DNA of 64,000 nt from the NCBI GenBank assembly GCA_938075415.1, contig CALJHC010000004.1, forward strand, positions 62,001 to 126,000, read 5' to 3'. This DNA comes from an uncultured Rubripirellula sp. (GTDB lineage: Bacteria > Planctomycetota > Planctomycetia > Pirellulales > Pirellulaceae). The notes under the pieces are model-generated. The model saw only the letters and a list, made by a program, of their open reading frames with translations. It ran no database searches and was not told the DNA's origin. This document shows positions 37,592-47,048 of this stretch, piece by piece. The position numbers and the translations under genes were made by a program. Within the stretch, counting starts at the first letter, position 1, and the number at the start of each line of letters is the position of its first letter.

Positions 37592-40500
37592 CTAGCGTTT
37601 TCGCACCTCGATGACGTACTTCATCAAGTCATCGAACTGTTGTCGCGTCTTCAATTGCTTTGCGAGCCCGGCTGGCATGATCGAGGTGCGTGATTGCAGA
37701 ACCTCTTCAATGTCATCTGCTGGGATCGTGACTGGTTCTGTCTGAGCCAGATTACGCAGCACCAATTCCTTGTCATTCTCGGAGACGCGAATTCCCGTCA
37801 GGATCTTGCCATCGACAGTCACCACAGATACTTGGGCAAAATCTTTATCAATTCTCTTGGAAGGCCGAAGGACTGAATCAATTAATTCCTCCGGTGAAAG
37901 AATCGTTTCCAATTTGGTCAAATCAGGTCCCAGTGCAGTTGCCGCACCCGTCGGCGGATTGTGACAAGCGAAACACGCCGCGGCTGATTCGTAAAAGACT
38001 TTTTTACCACGTTCAAAATCACCCCGCTGCACCGCCAACTTGGCGAGCTGTGCGGAATTGGCTGCAAGCAATTCGTTCTCTAACGCCTCGTTGGAGAAAC
38101 CCTCAGGATCGATGCCAATATCCTTGAGCATCAATTCGGCTTCGAGGGGATGTTCCGCGAGCAGCTCATCCGGGACCCAGAAGGTTGTTCTGTCAATCGT
38201 GCTCGCTCGCACCTGCTTGACAGTCTCCGGTGAAATGACCGACGCGCTGTTTCCCCACGTGTTTCGAACGAATGTCAATACTGCCGCAATTTCATCATCG
38301 TTGAGCAGGTTCTTGAAAGCTGTCATTGGAGGCACGCCCCGAGAGGGGTCATAGGTTTTTCCATTGACTTCCAACTTTCCCCACAAGCCATGAAGTGCCA
38401 TCTTCACGAGTCGTTCTTCACTTCCATTGACCCAGGCACTACCAACCAACGATGGGTAAACAAGACCGTTGCCTTTTCCATTGGCCAAGTGACAAGTGGC
38501 GCAGTGTGATTCGCGTTGATAGACCAGCGATCCCGCTTCATAGACCTTTTGAGCCTCGGCACTGAGACGCTTGGGGGTTTCGTACTTGACGATTTCTATT
38601 TCCGCCGGTGCGGCAAAACCACTCGCCCCCGTGGAATCGACATTGAACCAAAAGTGCTTCACGGTGTTGGCCGCAACCACCGCATGTTTGACGGTTGAAT
38701 TCAAGACACGATTCAATAGATCTTCATCCTTCACATTGTGTTGCTGGTGCAACCAAAGTGCTTCAAGAAGATGGTGAGCCTCCGTCTCGTCATTCGCATT
38801 GAAATCAGCAGACCATTTCTTTGCAGCTGCTACCACGGCACTGGAATCTCGCTCGCTCAATTCAATACGAGTACGATGGCGAACACCGTTAACCGGGTGC
38901 TTGAGGTTTTCAAGCAACGCTTCGATTGGCTGACCCTCGATTGCAACGGGCTTTTGCAGAGGTCGATCTTTCATCGAGATACGAACAATTCGCCCGTGCT
39001 GGTGGTCACGATTGGGATCTCGGATGTTGTGTTGCATGTGACCAATGATGACGTTTTGCCAATCAGAGACATACAGTGCACCGTCTTCACCCACGATTGC
39101 ATCGGTTGGCCGGAAATTGCGATCTTGGCTGTTAAGGATCTCCTTGACGGGGGTTCCCCAAACCTCGCCGAACTGATGCTTCTCTCCGTCGCCATCGCGA
39201 TCGAGATCGTACTGTTTAATTCCAAGGAAACCGATCGTGTTGCAGATCAAGAAATCCTGCTGCATTTCTTCGGGAAAGTGGTCAGACGACATGATTTCAT
39301 CCGCTGCGACCGGACGAAACTCTTTTGTCAGCAACTCGTGCATCTTGAAGCCCTTACCCTCAGGCCGAACCTGATAGGACCGGCCACCGGTACCATCGTT
39401 GGCGTAACAGTAACCCCAATAATCAAAACTGGTGCCGTGAGGATTCGGTGAGTTACCAGCATGTGGCGTGATCACAAAACTTCGCGGGTCAAAGCGGTAC
39501 ATACCCGAGGCACCGATGTTCAAGTTGGGCTTCCAAGGCGTTTCGTGGTTGTGAACCAAAAAGATCCCGCTCTGCCAATAAATACCGCCATCCGGACCAT
39601 AGATAAGATTATTCGCAGCGTGATGCGTGTCGGAAGTGCCTAAGCCCTGCAGCATCACAATGCGTTCATCCGCCTTGTCATCACCATCGGTGTCTCGAAG
39701 AAACAAGAGATCAGGCCCAGAAGTCACCAGGACTCCACCACCCCAAAATTCAAATCCGAGTGGGTTATGAACATGGGCGAAAATTTTCCTGGTGTCAGCC
39801 ACCCCATCACGATCCGTATCTTCAAGGATCATGAGCGTGTCGTTCATCTCCTTGAGTGGCTCCCACTTTGGATAGGTATTCCAGCAAGCAGCCCACAATC
39901 GACCTTTTCCATCCACCTGCATTTGAACAGGATTAGCTAGGTCCGGGAACATTTCCTCGGAGGCAAAAACATTCACTTGAAAACCTTCCGGTACGGTAAT
40001 CCGCGAGGCGCTTTCCTCTGGACTGAGATATTCAACGTTGCCCTCTTTCGCCTTGCTTGAGCTTTTGCTGCCCCCGCCCACGTTGGAGATCACCTCAACA
40101 GGTGGAGGAACGTTGCTATCGTCCGCTTCAAGTTTCTTCCCATCCGCAGCGGCCCAAATGACCGGGTCGCGATTGGAAGTCATCTTGTCCAACATCGTTA
40201 ATTCGTGCTTCAGGACCTCCGCGTTGCTTTGGCCGTCAACAAATGTCAGAGTGGATCGACCACCCCAGATATCATTCCCGTCGGTTGCTCGATATCGATT
40301 ATGCCAATGCCAATTCTTGTCTTTCACAGCCTGATAGAGTGAGTCAACGCTGGTGCTGGCGGGAGCATCTTTCTCCAAAAGAGCATTGGTAATCATGCCC
40401 GATAATTCACGATACCCCTCGCCCGACAAATGAATACCATTCAGCGTGTAGTGCTGCGAGCTACTGGAAAACAGCTGAAACGTAGGGGAGTAAAGGTCAA

Positions 40501-41092
40501 CAAAGCTTGAACCGGATTGTTCCGCCGCTCGCTTGGTCGCTTCAGTGTAAGCGGCTAAATTCGCATTCAATTCGGTCCCTTCTGGCAAGCTCTTGTCGCC
40601 CGTGTTTTCGTAGGCAATAGGACTGAAAAGTACAAATCGAGCCTTAACACCTTTTTCGGCACGTAATGCTCGGTATCGATCAACTAGCTTGACCAACTCA
40701 GCCTGATAAGCGTCGGCTCCACCGACACCTCCGAAGGACTCATTGTATCCGTACATCACAAAAACGACGCTCGGTGCGACGTGCTGCAGGTATTCCTCGT
40801 CGTTGGTGAATCCTTTGTTTCTCGGACGCTTGTTGACCATATCGCCCGCGAAACTCATGTTCCGAAAGCTAATGTTCATCCCGCGAAGCTGGGACTGCAA
40901 AGCGGTTTCAACCCAAGGGTCATGCTGCATCCGGTCAGCAAGACCGTTCCCAAAAATTGCGACAACGTCACCTTTCTGGAACTGAAATGGCTCGGCGGCA
41001 TCCGCTGAAACGAAGGAAGCAACAGCCAGCAATAAGGAGAACAAGACGCAGCGACGCAAACGCGTCCAGAGGGGAGTTAAACGCGACGACAT
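37592..41092 (-). CDS. Exported SGNH-like / PVC beta-propeller / diheme cytochrome c fusion
   Basis: The protein of about 1166 residues has a signal peptide (about 10-32), an SGNH-hydrolase-like domain (about 35-245), a beta-propeller of the planctomycete membrane-bound-dehydrogenase type (about 360-770; [37 protein letters not shown]), a helical linker and two cytochrome c domains with heme sites CATCH (about residue 870) and CFACH (about 1035). The last domain resembles the PVC-type heme-binding domain ([19 protein letters not shown]). The SGNH part reads FGNGLADRM where the catalytic Ser block should be and [10 protein letters not shown] where Asp-x-x-His is expected, so it is probably not an esterase. 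I chose the ATG at 41092 (AGGA five bases before). Sugar oxidation with electron transfer to the hemes is a reasonable guess. Confidence 0.87.
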   Translation of the reverse strand: MSSRLTPLWTRLRRCVLFSLLLAVASFVSADAAEPFQFQKGDVVAIFGNGLADRMQHDPWVETALQSQLRGMNISFRNMSFAGDMVNKRPRNKGFTNDEEYLQHVAPSVVFVMYGYNESFGGVGGADAYQAELVKLVDRYRALRAEKGVKARFVLFSPIAYENTGDKSLPEGTELNANLAAYTEATKRAAEQSGSSFVDLYSPTFQLFSSSSQHYTLNGIHLSGEGYRELSGMITNALLEKDAPASTSVDSLYQAVKDKNWHWHNRYRATDGNDIWGGRSTLTFVDGQSNAEVLKHELTMLDKMTSNRDPVIWAAADGKKLEADDSNVPPPVEVISNVGGGSKSSSKAKEGNVEYLSPEESASRITVPEGFQVNVFASEEMFPDLANPVQMQVDGKGRLWAACWNTYPKWEPLKEMNDTLMILEDTDRDGVADTRKIFAHVHNPLGFEFWGGGVLVTSGPDLLFLRDTDGDDKADERIVMLQGLGTSDTHHAANNLIYGPDGGIYWQSGIFLVHNHETPWKPNLNIGASGMYRFDPRSFVITPHAGNSPNPHGTSFDYWGYCYANDGTGGRSYQVRPEGKGFKMHELLTKEFRPVAADEIMSSDHFPEEMQQDFLICNTIGFLGIKQYDLDRDGDGEKHQFGEVWGTPVKEILNSQDRNFRPTDAIVGEDGALYVSDWQNVIIGHMQHNIRDPNRDHQHGRIVRISMKDRPLQKPVAIEGQPIEALLENLKHPVNGVRHRTRIELSERDSSAVVAAAKKWSADFNANDETEAHHLLEALWLHQQHNVKDEDLLNRVLNSTVKHAVVAANTVKHFWFNVDSTGASGFAAPAEIEIVKYETPKRLSAEAQKVYEAGSLVYQRESHCATCHLANGKGNGLVYPSLVGSAWVNGSEERLVKMALHGLWGKLEVNGKTYDPSRGVPPMTAFKNLLNDDEIAAVLTFVRNTWGNSASVISPETVKQVRASTIDRTTFWVPDELLAEHPLEAELMLKDIGIDPEGFSNEALENELLAANSAQLAKLAVQRGDFERGKKVFYESAAACFACHNPPTGAATALGPDLTKLETILSPEELIDSVLRPSKRIDKDFAQVSVVTVDGKILTGIRVSENDKELVLRNLAQTEPVTIPADDIEEVLQSRTSIMPAGLAKQLKTRQQFDDLMKYVIEVRKR

Positions 41093-41327
41093 ATCATTCC
41101 TAAAATAAAATTTTCGTGATATTGGCACCACTTGATGTGGTGATTTTTCATGGAATCCCACACGGCCAAAACCGATGGTTTGATTCATCTTTCAACTGAT
41201 CTGCAATGAAGGTCCAGTCCTTGCCACCAAAACACGCGTTGAAGCAAATGTGGCCGGACCCCCAATGTCTCTCTACACTAGCATATCTTGCCGGAGCGTT
41301 GGCCTGCCACTCAACGCGAAACCAGTA

Positions 41328-41348
41328 CGGTTCTCGTGACGAGAACCG
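41328..41348. promoter_or_regulatory. Perfect 9-bp-arm palindrome, possible operator
   Basis: CGGTTCTCG (41328-41336) and CGAGAACCG (41340-41348) are exact reverse complements separated by TGA. No T-tract follows on either strand. It lies about 240 bases upstream of the start of the diheme fusion gene and may bind a dimeric repressor. Confidence 0.45.
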
Positions 41349-41990
41349 CGGGTCCGCTCTGCAAGTCAGCGATCTGCTGAATCAAGCATGTTCCTCAAAA
41401 ATACTCGTCAACGGGTCACGTTACCGGGTGTTGAACTTTTCCCCATCGCACGCTCAGCTTCCAAACCACCGGCGACATGAGGAAAATTGACTCATACCCG
41501 TTTCAATTTGGCAAAACAAAGCCCACCTCCTTGATCGGTGTCCACCTGCCATCCGACCGCTGTCAGAGCCAATGACCGAGCAAATGGGATGATCCAAAAA
41601 CGATTCCTGCATACGAAAAAGCCCCGTCTGACCGAAAAGATCGTTGAGAATCAAAACGGATTTTTAACGAAAGCTTGCTAGCGGAATATCACTGCACGCC
41701 GAATCATCATGTATCGATCAGAAGTCCGAGTCCTCTGGCCAGTAGGTGAGTCTTCGCGTTGATCCTCTTAATGATCCCCCCAATCCCTCCGTTAAACCGT
41801 AGGGGCCGAGAGTCGTTAACCTTTCGCCGACCCCTCACATTGGTGGCAATCTAGCGAGTTGATTCACAAAGCTCGGACCAGGCAGGGAAGAACCGGCAAA
41901 GGATGATTTGCCGTTTTTCGAAAAATCAGGCATCAAAACTTCCCAAAGACAGATCGCTCTGGGATTTTTTCTGCGCAGCCGAATGCAAAA

Positions 41991-42020
41991 CCGAACGCCA
42001 AAGAACCGAACGCCAAAGAA
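41991..42020. repeat. Two-copy 15-bp tandem repeat
   Basis: CCGAACGCCAAAGAA occurs at 41991-42005 and 42006-42020 without a change, in non-coding DNA downstream of the SGNH hydrolase gene. Confidence 0.9.
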
Positions 42021-42106
42021 CCCACGAATGGATAATTTTCAATCGACGTCTCACCTGTCGGCAAGAAGTAAGGCAATCAACAGAATCGGACGAATTCAGC
42101 CTTTGC

Positions 42107-42841
42107 TCAAACACCAACAACGCTGCGCCAAGTTTCCGCCATCAACTTGTGTCCTTCGGCCGTTGGGTGAACACCGTCACCGGCTAACGCACTTGGCTGT
42201 GTCCCCGCAGCAACTGCCTCGTCAAACATGGATTGAAACGGTACCCAGACCGTCTTTGCACTGTCTGCAGCTTCCTTGGCAAATTTTCGACGAACATCAA
42301 ATTCCGGAAACCAATCGCCTTCATTTTTCTTGACCGTTCCACTCATCAACACAAATGGCTCACAGACAACAATGGTTGTGTTGGGCAACGCTTTGCGTGT
42401 ACGCGCCAGAAGTGCAGCGAAACCATCGCGATAGGTCTCCGCTGTTCCGTCGTAGCGTCCGTTCAGAGCATGCCAGATATCGTTGACTCCGATCAGGATA
42501 CTTAGCACCCTGGGCTCAATATCCAGACAATCCGCTTGCCATCGCCGATCAAGATCCGGAACCTTATTCCCAGAGATACCTCGATTATGGATCTGCAAAT
42601 CAAGTGAAGCATGATCCTTCCTCAATGACTCGGCAATCACATTTGGATAACCTCGCCCCAAACCCTGATTCGCAATTGGATCTTTCTTTTGGCGACCCGC
42701 ATCGGTAATCGAATCCCCCTGGAAAAGAATGACATCTTGCTTTTTGAGCAGGAACTTTTTATCGCCACAAAAAGCCTTCTCCGACAAGCACGCGGTGATT
42801 CCAGCTGCACTGATTCCGCCCATGAACGTTCGACGTCTCAT
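42107..42841 (-). CDS. Tat-exported SGNH/GDSL hydrolase
   Basis: The 244-residue protein begins MRRRTFMGGISAAGITACLS, a twin-arginine-type signal. The SGNH fold follows: block I ILFQGDSITDAG with catalytic Ser near residue 46, a Gly in the block II region (GRGYPNVIAE), block III LIGVNDIWH with its Asn, and block V GDGVHPTAEGH with the Asp and His. All four SGNH residues are present, so it should be an active esterase or lipase acting on acylated carbohydrates in the periplasm. The ATG at 42841 is the natural start. Confidence 0.88.
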   Translation of the reverse strand: MRRRTFMGGISAAGITACLSEKAFCGDKKFLLKKQDVILFQGDSITDAGRQKKDPIANQGLGRGYPNVIAESLRKDHASLDLQIHNRGISGNKVPDLDRRWQADCLDIEPRVLSILIGVNDIWHALNGRYDGTAETYRDGFAALLARTRKALPNTTIVVCEPFVLMSGTVKKNEGDWFPEFDVRRKFAKEAADSAKTVWVPFQSMFDEAVAAGTQPSALAGDGVHPTAEGHKLMAETWRSVVGV

Positions 42842-43181
42842 TTACTGTTCCGTATTTCAGAAGATGTGAAATAAATATTCCAAAAACAAATATCGCTGCA
42901 ATCAACGCTCGCGGTATTTCTCCACGTCGGCTGAAAACAAAGGTCAGCAGTTTAGACCTTCTCGATCAACCGTACCAACCTCACAAAAAAATCCAGCGAC
43001 ATTGCAGCACCGATCTCACCCTAACAATAACCGAATTGAAAGCGCAACAAACGGAAAGTCTCTTAATCCGTCGGTACTAGGTCCTCCAGAATGCGAACGA
43101 CTTGGCAAAGACGGGAGATTCATGACCACTCTCAACCCCAACCACCAAGAGACCCGAGCACTCTCAAATGATGGTTTCTCG

Positions 43182-43247
43182 ATGCCCAAATGACCAGCCG
43201 ATGCCCGAATGACCAGCCGACGCCCGAATGACCAGCCGACGCCCGGA
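43182..43247. repeat. 19-bp tandem repeat, about 3.5 copies
   Basis: Copies at 43182-43200 (ATGCCCAAATGACCAGCCG), 43201-43219 and 43220-43238 differ by one or two bases; a partial fourth copy follows to about 43247. It is the longest of the tandem duplications in the window's non-coding DNA. Confidence 0.9.
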
Positions 43248-43357
43248 TCCATGCGAACAACGCACCCCACAAATCTTCACAAACGCAGACACAAGCGCCA
43301 GTTATCTGCCACAGAGTTCCAATGAATTTTCATTAGGGTATGGCGGCAATCTTATTC

Positions 43358-43380
43358 GGGACTCAATGCTTATGAGTCCC
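43358..43380. promoter_or_regulatory. Perfect 8-bp-arm inverted repeat
   Basis: GGGACTCA (43358-43365) and TGAGTCCC (43373-43380) flank a 7-base loop. No T-run follows on either strand, so it is more likely an operator or RNA hairpin than a terminator. It lies 320 bases upstream of the metallopeptidase gene. Confidence 0.4.
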
Positions 43381-43699
43381 AAATGCATTGGATCGCAAGC
43401 ACTTACCGATCAAATCAGCGTAATTCGGAGTGGAAAACGTCTCGGCGAATCCAACTTAGCCAGCGAAAAAACCGCTAAACTCTCTGTGGCGTAGCGTCCG
43501 CATACAATCAGCTGAATAATTCAAGTCTCACACCCCTTCAAATTTCCAAAAAATTCACACCATGGCCAGTGACACCACTCCGTTTTCCAATTCGAACTAG
43601 ATCGCAACGTGAGTCCATCAGACCCTGCGGACCCAATTCGATTGTGAGCTAAAAAAATCACGCCATCATCACCATCACTTCAACTACCCACGCTCCATC

Positions 43700-44647
43700 A
43701 TGCATCATTGCTGCCGAATCTTGATCTTGATCCTATCAATTTCGCTCAACCAGTCACAAACCACTCGACTTTGTGCTCAAACAGTGTCACCTGATAAGCG
43801 GCAAAGCGACTACCTCATTGAGAAACCACCCAAGTCACTCAACGCGCCGGCGTTCTACACAAAGTACGTTCACGCGTCGGGATACCCCATCGTCAGCTCT
43901 GACAAGGTGAATGACTATGCCCTGAAGGAGACCGCTTACCTGATTGACCTAATGCTCGCTAAACGTCCGGATGTTCGCCAAGCAATGATCGACAGCGGTT
44001 CACGTATGATTGTGATGGCGCACAATGAATACACCACCGATATCCCCGAGCATCAACATCTAAGCCCCAAAGATTTCTGGAACGCAAGAGCTAGGGGCCT
44101 GGGTGGATCAACACACGATCCCGTCTGTTCCTGTGCGGAGGAGAATGTACTTGGATACGTCGGAGACCCATACTCAACTGAATCCATTGTGATTCACGAG
44201 TTCGCTCACAACATTCACTATCGCGGAATGGTGGAACTGGACTCAACGTTTGACCAACGCCTCAAAGAAACTTATCAGAGAGCGATGGATCAAAAACTTT
44301 GGCAAGGCAAATACGCTTCAACAAACCATGCTGAGTACTTTGCAGAGGGCGTTCAGTCTTGGTTCGATAATAATCGACCAGAAGATCACGATCACAATCA
44401 TGTTGATACTCGTTCTGAACTCAAGGAATACGATCCTGGACTAGCGAGAATCTGTGAAGAAGTTTTCGGCGACACTGAATTGATTTACACAAAACCAAAG
44501 ACACGATTAACAGGTCACCTTTCAGGCTACGACCCCAAAACCGCACCAGAATTCAAATGGCCCAAGCACTTGCAGGAGCAAAAGAAAAAGATCATCGAAA
44601 AGGTAAGAAAACAGGGCAATGATCGGCAACAGACCTATAAAAACTAA
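43700..44647 (+). CDS. Secreted zincin metallopeptidase-like protein
   Basis: The 315-residue protein has a signal peptide (1-26) and a zincin site IVIHEFAHNIHYRG, with HEFAH at 166-170 giving two zinc His and the catalytic Glu. A plausible third ligand lies in NHAEYFAEGVQSWFD about 40 residues later, the gluzincin arrangement. The family is not one I can name. The region before the site (ARARGLGGSTHDPVCSCAEENVLG, read in parts) has a Cys-x-Cys pair that may form a disulfide. The C-terminal 60 residues are charged and Lys-rich. It stands alone between long gaps. The peptidase role is inferred from the motif only. Confidence 0.7.
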   Translation: MHHCCRILILILSISLNQSQTTRLCAQTVSPDKRQSDYLIEKPPKSLNAPAFYTKYVHASGYPIVSSDKVNDYALKETAYLIDLMLAKRPDVRQAMIDSGSRMIVMAHNEYTTDIPEHQHLSPKDFWNARARGLGGSTHDPVCSCAEENVLGYVGDPYSTESIVIHEFAHNIHYRGMVELDSTFDQRLKETYQRAMDQKLWQGKYASTNHAEYFAEGVQSWFDNNRPEDHDHNHVDTRSELKEYDPGLARICEEVFGDTELIYTKPKTRLTGHLSGYDPKTAPEFKWPKHLQEQKKKIIEKVRKQGNDRQQTYKN

Positions 44648-44996
44648 CGAACCTTCAGTGATTCATGCTTCTGAAATGGCAAAGTCACTAAGCCTATGAT
44701 GAAACAACCGCCGCTCTCTTGCCCTTCGCTTGGTGCTAGCCAGCAAGATTAGTGCGGCAACGCCGCTAGTGGTTGCCAGATTGAAACCGAGATTGTCTGA
44801 GATTTAGTCAAACACAACTTATCACCGAATGATTAAATACCTCATTCTCCATCCTCGCTCTACTCAACCTTGCTCGACTTCCTGGTGAAGACCACCCAGA
44901 AAAAACACAAAAACGCTGCCACGGTTCAAAAGAAAAAGGCATTTAAGACAAGCGGCTCAGCAACGACACACACCCTCCCCTTTTGAAGATCCAAGG
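44648..44996. other. Intergenic region, nothing firm
   Basis: No gene or terminator seen. A weak palindrome centred on GCTAGC occurs near 44733-44749. Confidence 0.3.
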
Positions 44997-46298
44997 ATGA
45001 CTCCGCCCATGCATCACTTACTAAAACCAACGTTTTTCAAAGCGGCTCTCACCTCTTTGATCACCTTCACACTATCACTGGCGTGTACGGCACACGCGGA
45101 CTGGCCTAATTGGCGCGGGCCTGATGGATCGGGAACCATCACTACCGGTAACTATCCTGAGGTGTTGGGGGAAGACACCATTCAATGGAAGCAAGAACTT
45201 CCAGGGAAAGGATGCTCGACACCAATCATCTTTGATCAGAAGATCTACTTGACTGCACCGACCAAGGGGCACGATTCACTGATCGCACTGACCAACGACG
45301 GCAAAAAACTTTGGTCAACCTCTTTTGGGATCGAGAACCCCGGTAAACATCGAAATGGATCCGGCAGCAATGCTTCGCCCACCGCCGACTCGAGTGGAGT
45401 CTATGTCTACTACAAAAGCGGCACGCTTGCCGCAGTGAATTTTGATGGAACAATCAGGTGGCAAAAAAATCTAGTCAGCCAATTTGGAGAGGACACGCTT
45501 TTCTGGGACCACGGAACATCTCCAGTGCTTACCGAGCAAGCAGTCATCATGACCAGAATGCATCATGGAGAATCATGGATCGCCGCTTTCGATAAAGAGT
45601 CGGGCGAACAAACCTGGAAGACGGATCGCAATTTCTCCACGCCCACCGAAGGTGATCACGGCTACACCACTCCGTTGATTATTTCGTTCAATCAGAAAGA
45701 ATCAATTCTGACTTGGGGCGCCGAACATTTAACGATCCATGACGCGAACAGTGGCGAGCAAACATGGCTGTGCGGTAATTTCAATCCTGATAAAAACAAG
45801 CTCTGGCCCGCGATTGCCACTCCGGTCATCATTGATGACGTTGCAGTCATCTGCTTTGGACGTAACGATCGGGGGCTTCCACAAACCCATGGGATAAAAA
45901 TCTCAGGAACCGATGATGTCACCGCTACCAACCATGCGTGGCAACGCGACGACATTAGCTCCTTTGTTCCAAGCCCCATCGCATACAAGGGAAGTGTCTA
46001 CCTGGTGCGTGACAGAGGTGAAGTGGAATGCATCGATCCCAAAACCGGAAAAAACAACTGGAACGCTTCGTTCCCTAAAGCTCGATCCAACTTCTACGCT
46101 ACCCCAATGATCGCTGCCGGAAATCTCTATGCGGCTCGGGAAGATGGCGTCGTTTATGTCGCGAAGGTCAGCGACCAAGGTATGGAACTGCTATCAGAAA
46201 ATGAAATGCAACAACCGGTGATTGGAACCCCGGTTCCCATGAATGGCAGATTGCTCATTCGTGGCGAAAACGAGCTACTTTGCTTTGGACTCGAGTGA
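44997..46298 (+). CDS. Exported PQQ-like beta-propeller protein
   Basis: The 433-residue protein has a signal peptide (about 14-34, ending ACTAHADW) and a quinoprotein-type beta-propeller: DWPNWRGPDGSG is the usual opening in planctomycete members, followed by blades with the pattern alanine-hydrophobic-aspartate ... G-x-x-x-W (LIALTNDGKKLWSTSF, AAVNFDGTIRWQKNL, IAAFDKESGEQTWKTDR, LTIHDANSGEQTWLCGN, VECIDPKTGKNNWNASFPKA). There are no catalytic-metal residues typical of alcohol dehydrogenases that I can identify, so it is probably a binding or scaffold protein rather than an enzyme. It stands alone. Confidence 0.85.
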   Translation: MTPPMHHLLKPTFFKAALTSLITFTLSLACTAHADWPNWRGPDGSGTITTGNYPEVLGEDTIQWKQELPGKGCSTPIIFDQKIYLTAPTKGHDSLIALTNDGKKLWSTSFGIENPGKHRNGSGSNASPTADSSGVYVYYKSGTLAAVNFDGTIRWQKNLVSQFGEDTLFWDHGTSPVLTEQAVIMTRMHHGESWIAAFDKESGEQTWKTDRNFSTPTEGDHGYTTPLIISFNQKESILTWGAEHLTIHDANSGEQTWLCGNFNPDKNKLWPAIATPVIIDDVAVICFGRNDRGLPQTHGIKISGTDDVTATNHAWQRDDISSFVPSPIAYKGSVYLVRDRGEVECIDPKTGKNNWNASFPKARSNFYATPMIAAGNLYAAREDGVVYVAKVSDQGMELLSENEMQQPVIGTPVPMNGRLLIRGENELLCFGLE

Positions 46299-47048
46299 CC
46301 ATTTGTCACTTTGCCGAAAACCAAGAAAGTAATTGGTGTTCTCGGCGATCGGTCCCTGCGCATTTGCCGTACAGTGGTTCCAATCATCACACGAGAGTTA
46401 CGCGGACGAACCAGATCACACTGAAAAATACAGGGGAGCACGCCGTGCGATGGAGCCCTGCTCATTGCGTGATGAAAGTCCGAGCTGAAAATTGGTGGCT
46501 GAACATGGCTGAACATGGCTGAATCGAGTGAAGTTCAACCTCGCAATCTCTACCTCCCATCCATGTGAGCTTGACCCAAAAAAGCCCGCACCCTCCCAAA
46601 TGTGCCCAAGGCAGGGCCCTGCACCCAAACAAAGTCCGTCGAGTTACGTATTACCAAACGGTCAGTGTCGTCAAAAACGGAATCTGCTTGCTCAGAAACT
46701 CGCCAAATAATCGTTTTCTTCGGCAAATCCAGAAGCGTTGATCAGATCGAGTGCAAGGGTAAGGTGTGGCAAAGCGCGCCGGTTGAGCGAATATCAGGGA
46801 AGTCATCACTCAGGGATTGATTGGTACTTGGCGGAGATTCGACGCAATTCGTCGCTGTTGTCCAGTGCTGGAGCATCAAGCACGATGCTTAAAAGACAAG
46901 TGCCGGATCGTGCAATCTAAGCACTGCGGAAAACTGAACAGCAAGATCATCGGACCCTCCACAACCTTTGAGTTTCGGTAACGATCGACAAGCGGAAGCA
47001 ACCGCACCGAATCACACGCAGCGCCGCCAAGGCAAAGAGCGATTAGCC
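46299..47048. other. 0.75-kb intergenic region
   Basis: No convincing gene. A short hairpin (AGTGAC/GTCACT) overlaps the stop codon of the propeller gene but has a poor T-tract. A 10-bp repeat (TGGCTGAACA) occurs 2.5 times at 46496-46523. Confidence 0.35.
46496..46523. repeat. 10-bp tandem repeat, 2.5 copies
   Basis: TGGCTGAACA at 46496-46505 and 46506-46515, then a partial third copy. Non-coding. Confidence 0.85.

Larger units (their letters stand above)
41093..42106. other. 1-kb intergenic region
   Basis: No convincing gene between the fusion gene and the SGNH hydrolase gene, both on the minus strand. It holds a 21-bp palindrome (41328-41348) and a two-copy 15-bp repeat (41991-42020), both listed. 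Confidence 0.35.
42842..43699. other. 0.86-kb divergent intergenic region
   Basis: No believable gene. It contains the 19-bp tandem repeat at 43182-43247 and the inverted repeat at 43358-43380. Confidence 0.35.

Noticed and set aside
38738-39451. 237-codon plus-strand frame within the diheme fusion gene
   Set aside because: Antisense shadow; the minus-strand gene has firm domains across the whole stretch.
43182-43247. Tandem 19-bp repeat as a CRISPR array
   Set aside because: Copies are adjacent without spacers, and no cas gene is present.
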